From Daphnia carinata (Eukaryota > Arthropoda > Branchiopoda > Diplostraca > Daphniidae), in assembly GCF_022539665.2 (NCBI RefSeq), contig NC_081336.1, forward strand, positions 8,098,778 through 8,162,777: a stretch of 64,000 bases of DNA, written 5' to 3'. Each line of letters starts with the position of its first letter. Position 1 is the first letter of the stretch. The notes under the pieces are model-generated. The model did not search any database. It was not told the origin of the DNA and worked only from the letters and a program-made list of their open reading frames with translations. Shown one piece after another: positions 58,161 to 64,000 of the stretch. The translations under genes were made by a program, and so were the position numbers.

Positions 58161-61100
58161 TTTCAAAGCTTCGTCTAATGGATTCCTGCGATTATGTAAA
58201 ACAAGGAGAGGAAATCTAACGGTAACTTGAATTTAGAGAAATATTTGTTTTTAAAAATTTAGCCAGTTTCCTGATTTGCATGTGCTAGATCAACATCCGG
58301 TCATCGTCCTTCCGTCTTATTATGGTTGCGCGTGAAGATTGGTCGTTACACGTTGTTACATGCTACACAGGACAATTGGGTAAGTTTTAAAAAATCAACA
58401 CCCAACAGCGTTAAGGTGTTCGACACGACGAACGCACGAACGTCGTGTCATTAGCCTCCCGAAAAAATTGTTGAGCAGTGATTTTTCTTCTCTCTTTGGC
58501 TTCAAAGAGAGAAGTACAATGCGCCTAACGGAATGTTGCTGCTCGACAATTTTTTTTCTCTTTCTCGCTGCGAGGTATGTTGTTCCTCTAGTGTTATGTA
58601 AGAATAGCTCCTCCCCACAGGTACGCAACCAAACACGTCGTTGATGACGTCACGGATGGTTCGTTGCCTATGACGCGCTACTATATACACACTGTACATA
58701 CTACGTCGAATGTAGACGAGCGCACGCGCGTTCATTGACCATCTTCTTTTTTATCAGGTCGTCCAATGCCCGAGATTCTTATGACGCTCGTGATTCTTCT
58801 TCCTCAATCACGAATTCTAACATCGACGTTTTTCGTATCGTACATTCAATAAGCTGAGGAATTTATCTTTAAGTTTAAAGTAGCCTTAAACAGTACCTGT
58901 GGCCGAAATCATTCTTGACGTGCATTCTGTTAGTGTTTTTGTTTTTGCGATTTTTCCAAATTCACTCGATTTCACAATTTCACTCGCTTCAAAAATTAAA
59001 ACTACACTTGCAAATTAAGCAGATTGATTTCCAAGTGAAGTTTTTGAAATCGAAGAACCACGAGAAAACACAAACAATAGCAGCGAAAAAAACGTGTTGC
59101 GTAGAAAAGCTGATGAACGTGTTTTGCACTCTGAGAGCAGCAACGGGCGATGTCGGCCGACCGGAGGCGACTGAAAGATCAGTGACTCGGTCTCCATCGC
59201 TATATACGGCTAGGACAGAAGAGACGATAGGCAAACACACGCGGTTCAAAGGAACTCGGAAAGTGGGCGGAGAAAAAGAAGAAACAACAGTTTCCAAGAG
59301 TTCGTCAGCAGCGAAAGTGGCCGATAGGACATCGACCGAACTGGTCGGTATACATTTTGGTTAGACTGTTATATACACACGTACAGGCATGCTGTGTGTA
59401 TAAGCAACTCTATCCAAGTTTGATAGAACTGTACCGTTCAGTCCTGCCTTCATGATTATGTGACCGATCCACGGTACCGTTTTTCTATTCTATCAAAGAT
59501 GTAGAGTTAGATACGATTATTTCATTTCATTGCACTCGGCTACCGACCGCTCATGACCGAATCCAGTCAGCTACCCCGACAGTTTCAAATGAAAGGAAAA
59601 CAATTTTTTTAGTTCCAAAATGAGTGGGGGTATCATACCCCCGGAATGACTGGTCTCATTGTCTTCCTAAAATAGTAGCCAAAGCGCATTGAACTCGAAA
59701 TCAATCTGATTGCCAATACGTTTTCCGTTTTCTTTTGCCGAGGGTTGATTGAATTTCGTGCTGATGCAATTCAATGATAAACAAAGATAGCAATAAAACT
59801 TGTAGTAATTTACGGACGGAAGAGAGAAAGAAAAAGGATGCGTAGAGATTCTGCCAAAAAAACTGACTCGACCCAACACGATTTTGTTTCCCTACCTTCT
59901 GTATTCGTCTTTTGAACTCTTGAACGCATATTGCGGTGAGATGGCGGCCGGGGACGTGACCGGGCGTTCATTCACACGACACGCACGCTCACATTTTTCC
60001 AACAAAATAGGAAGAAGAAAATAAAAAAAATGACAAGATTTTTTCTCATCGTTATCAATTCAATAATAATAATATGCCCGTGTGTAAGTACAGTAAACGT
60101 AACAGCCAGTTTGTTCGGGCACAATGTCCATCATATTTTTTTTGGGTTGCATTTCAACTACCGGGAACGTGACCGTAAAATGTGAGCGAGACATGCGTAC
60201 GTAAACAAATGTATACATTTTTTTTTAAATTTTATTTACAGGTGCGTACAAGTACTGTACACAAACGGTTGACTACCCCGTTGGAACTTGGGCAAAAATT
60301 ACACCATCACACGGCCGAATAGCTCGGGTTCGACGACAGGGAAGCACATCGGTTATCACCATATAATCACCCAACTTACTCCACTACCGTATGTGCATTC
60401 ATGATGTACACATGTGGGTAAGCGGCTTTGTTTTCTTTCCTTTTAAGAAATAATTTTTAATAATAATAACAAACAACACGCGCGCCATATGTCCCGTTAA
60501 AAAAAAAAGCCTTTTCGTGAAGTTCTTTTAAACTCGTTATGTCCAGTTACAAGGCGTCGCGATTTTCTTCTATTTAGAAAAGAAATAATGACCTTAATTA
60601 ACCATACAGCAAGTTCCGGTATTTTTCCAGACCCCCTCCCTATGACATCATTATTTCCCTTCATTAGTAGAGCTATAGTTTAAATTTTTTTAAAGATAAT
60701 TAACATTTTCGATTTTTAATTGGATATTAATGATTACGAGAATTTCTTAATATTTAGTTGCATTCTTCGGTTGAAATTTCACTTAACTCTTTAAGCAATA
60801 ATTTAAGTAGACAAATATTTGCATTTCAAATCAATTTCTCAAAACTTCTAATCAAACAAATCAAAACAATTACCATTTTCGGTAATTTAATGCATACCAG
60901 ATGAATCGTTGGACAATGTGATTTGAAAATATTCCCGCGAGGCAAGAAGGAAAAAGAACGCAAGCAAAAAACTTTGGGAAAAGGCAAACGACCTCCAGGC
61001 CGTCGGGTGAACAGTCGGCATTGGCCCTCTCTCTCTCCCACTAGGTATTAAAGTATACATTTTAGTTGGTTGGTTCGCTTGGTGTAGTGCTTGTATACGT

Positions 61101-61715
61101 TATGCATTTGTTTGTTGTCCCGTGTGATGAATACGGATAAATGGATGCAAATGTTTTTGGACGAAATGTTTGGAATGAAAGAAGACCATCGTTCAAAAGA
61201 AAACGTGACTAGTTTATAAATTTACTGAAAGATTTGAAGTATTTTGTTTTATTGATTTTTTAATCTCACTGATGATTTATAAATGTTCTTTTATTATGCT
61301 TAAAACAGGAAGGGAACGATCGAACTTAGACGAATGAATTTTAAAAAACGGGCAAGTCCAAAAATAGAGGGAAAAGGTATTTGCACTGTTTCTTGCACAT
61401 AAATTTTCAAATTTGCATAATTTTTTTTTTTGTTTTAAGGTATTTTTAAAGAACAAACTCAATCACTCAAATGTCATGGTACTAGGCAGGATGGATAATA
61501 CAGTAGGTAATAGAGAGGCACATGTTGGTTTGGGGCAATAAACTCGTGTCTTGTTGTCCGTTAAATTCCGGGTTGGCGGGCAGTGGCTTAGACAGATTGG
61601 TTTTGTGGCCGTTCAAAAAAGACAAGTTAAAAAAAAAAAAAAAGGATAGTTGCCAATGGTTGATTGGCTTTTCTTGGTTTTAAGAAGTTGATGGATTTTC
61701 TTTTTTTTTCTCCAT
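58161..61715. other. Large gap, no supported gene
   Basis: About 3.5 kb with no coding region that shows conserved features. A 149-codon frame at 58915-59364 lacks an ATG and any motif. The left part is the promoter of the ankyrin/SOCS gene and the right end the 3' flank of the rhomboid gene. Confidence 0.4.
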
Positions 61716-63229
61716 TCAGCGTGGCGGTGGGAAGTGTTCGACCCAGAGGAAGTTGATGGCGATAAGAGCGGCCATGAGGGCGACGTACATGGCGAAACAG
61801 ATCCACCGCACGACCTTCTCCCATCTTTCGACTTGCAAATTACGCAGGACGTTGACGCCGACGAGGAGGCCGGCAATGGCACCGGCGAAATGGGCGGCGT
61901 AACCCACCTTAGTGTCCACGTTCTCGACATAGCGATAGTAAACTGCCGTGCCCACGTCGACGCCCACCAGTATGACGATAAACAGCAAGCGCCAAATGGC
62001 GAATTCCATCTCCTTCCAATTCTGTTTGGTTGGTCACGAAAAAGAAGATGCAGAGAATGAAAGATTGGACGTGATTGATGACTGCTAACAAACCTAGATG
62101 AAGAGATACATACCAAAATGAGGCTAGCCAAATGGGCAAGCAGTAAAGCGTAGACCCCTCCAGAAGCACCAGCAAGATAAACGGTTGGATCGACTACGGA
62201 AGTGCCGAGTGAACCCGCAATTACGCCAGCCACGTAAATAATGAGCACTCTCCACCACGAATGGACCATTTCCAGGGGGATCCCGAGAACTACTTGAACC
62301 AGTATGTTGGTACCAATATGGATAAATCTGTGGGATTTTCAATGCTTAATGAATTAATATCTTAAATTTGCGGAATATCTTGACGTACCCTGAATGTATG
62401 AGCATATAGGAAAGGAAACGCCATGCTTCGTATCTCTTGTACGGGTCGTATATGAGAGGAGATTTGAACGGAACAGGTCCATTCGGTCCAACACCGCCCA
62501 TTTCAACAGCGTAGTAGATAAAGACACCTAACTGGATTTGGGAATGACAAAAGATGTTCAGTGAAGATGTTGAGGAATGATGAAGAAGACATTTCAAGAT
62601 GAATTTACTTCGATAAGGCTAAGTAGCGGCATCAGCAAAGGCGGTGGGCAGCATTTGTATTCTTCTAAACCGCTTTTTACAACGTCATTTCGCTCGCCTC
62701 TTGGCACAACGACGTACGCAGCAGTCCTCATCATCATATTTAGCTTCGGGTAGAGCATGGCCAAATCGTGGTTACGGACAAGAGTCATAAACTCACGAAA
62801 ATCCAATTTCCCGTTACGATCTCTGTCGGCCATGGAAACGATCTCGTTGATCACCGACGATGGAATGCTGGTGTCAGCTCGTTTTAATACACTAGCCAAC
62901 TCTCCTAATGGAATGGCACCATCGTTGTCTGAATCAAACTACAAGTAGAAGAATAACAACATGTTAAGACGTTGGATAATTACAGCGGAGGATAAATAGT
63001 TACTTACTTGGTCAAAAATGGGTTTCCATTTCAGCAATAAAGCCTGAGTGTATTAAAAAAAACATTGTATTTTGGTAAACAATTATTTCTTAAAGAACCC
63101 TACCGCATCTTCCCCGAGATTGCTCATTTCGATGTCCGTTCCAGCTAAACTGGGGTACAGCTGGTTATCACTATGTTCACTCCTTGAGCTGGCCTGCCTA
63201 CCATACAAATGCCTCCCTGTAGTAGGCAT
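61716..63229 (-). CDS. EF-hand rhomboid protease (RHBDL/Rhomboid-4-like)
   Basis: Intramembrane serine protease of secretory-pathway or plasma membranes. Exons in order 63229-63104, 63043-63008, 62938-62609, 62531-62389, 62327-62114 and 62021-61716 give 384 residues. Cytosolic N-terminus with two EF-hands: [13 protein letters not shown] and [13 protein letters not shown]. The rhomboid core follows with [30 protein letters not shown] and the catalytic serine motif [14 protein letters not shown]. The catalytic histidine is in [17 protein letters not shown]. Ser, His and the oxyanion residues are all present, so it should be active. EF-hands plus rhomboid is the layout of fly Rho-4 and vertebrate RHBDL1/3. 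The start at 63229 ([12 protein letters not shown]) was chosen over an internal ATG at 63127 because the frame is open between them. Confidence 0.9.
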
Positions 63230-63239
63230 GATTTTGGGT

Positions 63240-64000
63240 GTTGCTGCTTTCTATGGTGTGAAACAATATCCTGTTTGGGCTCTGAAGTGACAAAGGCTAT
63301 TAGAAGTTATGGGAAAGAAAAGTACAAGCTGCACGCCTCAAGGACTTCCGTAGCGTGAATAACACGAAACCCAGCGGATATCCGACTGTGGGGCCTATAG
63401 CTTGTAATCAATGAGTCACCAGACATTTCGGAAACAAACATACACAAAGCCTTTTTTTTTTTGTAAACAGCTGGAAAAAATCTTGACATCATCGACCGAA
63501 TTGAATATTTACACTAAACTGATCGAAAATCCGTAAACATAAGTGAATTATTACCAAATGATAAAGGCAGTAAATTACCAGTGCCTTCTTTTTAAACTCA
63601 CAAGCCCCAAACACCTCACCCCTATTGCAGCAATTCAGCAGACAAAATCTGTCAAAGTTTCCATGGAAACGTGTAGGCGGTGCAGGTGCAGCCAAAGCGA
63701 CTACAGGTGATAAGCTATCTTTTTTGTATGCCAATCATCAAGATGGCGTAACTCGAAAGCTTAATTCAGAAAAGGAAATCTTTAAAAACTTAATGTTATT
63801 TTGTTATTTGTTCTTGCTGATTAATTTCTTGTTAAGCAATACTACTTTTTTTGCGAGTTTGTATTGTACGCCTGCATTTTAGTGTCATTTCCATGGTTGC
63901 CATATGATGCTTTATCTTTTTCATTTTCCCGTTTTAATCTTGTACCTATTATGTTAAGAATAGAAAATAATTTGTCTTCTTGACTTGTGTATTCGATCGT
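63240..64000. other. Right end of the window, no supported gene
   Basis: Promoter side of the rhomboid gene and beyond. Short frames only; an 85-codon frame at 63625-63882 has a hydrophobic end but no recognisable feature. Confidence 0.4.

Noticed and set aside
58915-59364. 149-codon frame upstream of the ankyrin/SOCS gene
   Set aside because: No ATG at its start, composition like non-coding DNA, no recognisable motif or splice context.

Overview
The window is animal nuclear DNA, most likely from a branchiopod crustacean of the Daphnia type. The reasons are many introns of about 55-75 bases, an AT-rich base composition, a ciliary (pteropsin-like) opsin, and a cluster of small secreted collagen-like genes. 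The species call is inference; no marker gene fixes it. All gene models below were built by hand from reading frames, splice signals and recalled family features. Nothing was aligned or searched.

Layout. 0.8-1.7 kb: a damaged alpha-1,4-glycosyltransferase (A4GALT family). 4.0-13.3 kb: three tandem units of about 4 kb, each with a three-exon collagen-like gene (here A, B, C), ending in a relic fourth copy. 14.3-17.4 kb: ALG10 (dolichol-linked glucosyltransferase), then YEATS4/GAS41. 17.6-23.6 kb, minus: the 16-exon exoribonuclease XRN1, divergent from TDP-43 (24.6-27.4 kb, plus), whose downstream region is rich in TG repeats. 29.2-29.9 kb: two tRNA-like SINE heads and an AT-rich minisatellite. 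30.0-35.1 kb: three more collagen-like genes (D, E, F). 36.3-38.1 kb, minus: a ciliary-type opsin with an altered ERY motif. 41.8-45.5 kb: two tandem Mab-21/cGAS-like nucleotidyltransferase genes, one with an ankyrin-like N-terminus and one with a signal peptide. 46.5-49.9 kb: myosin XIX. 50.1-51.7 kb, minus: SUDS3. 52.2-53.6 kb: USP30. 53.9-54.2 kb, minus: a frameshifted J-domain gene. 54.9-56.5 kb: NSRP1. 56.7-58.2 kb, minus: an ankyrin/SOCS-box protein. 61.7-63.2 kb, minus: an EF-hand rhomboid protease.

How the genes relate. Most of the window is a dense run of unrelated housekeeping genes arranged as convergent or divergent pairs (YEATS4/XRN1, XRN1/TDP-43, MYO19/SUDS3, SUDS3/USP30, NSRP1/ASB-like). 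MYO19 and USP30 both act at the mitochondrial outer membrane and are separated only by SUDS3. The accessory material is the six-gene collagen-like family and the cGAS-like pair. All six collagen-like genes share a TATAAAA(A/G)G box and a conserved upstream element, ATCCGTCATCGTCAA, so they are probably co-regulated. They also show signs of gene conversion and exon mixing. The cGAS-like pair keeps all the expected catalytic acids and is the best candidate for a little-described system.
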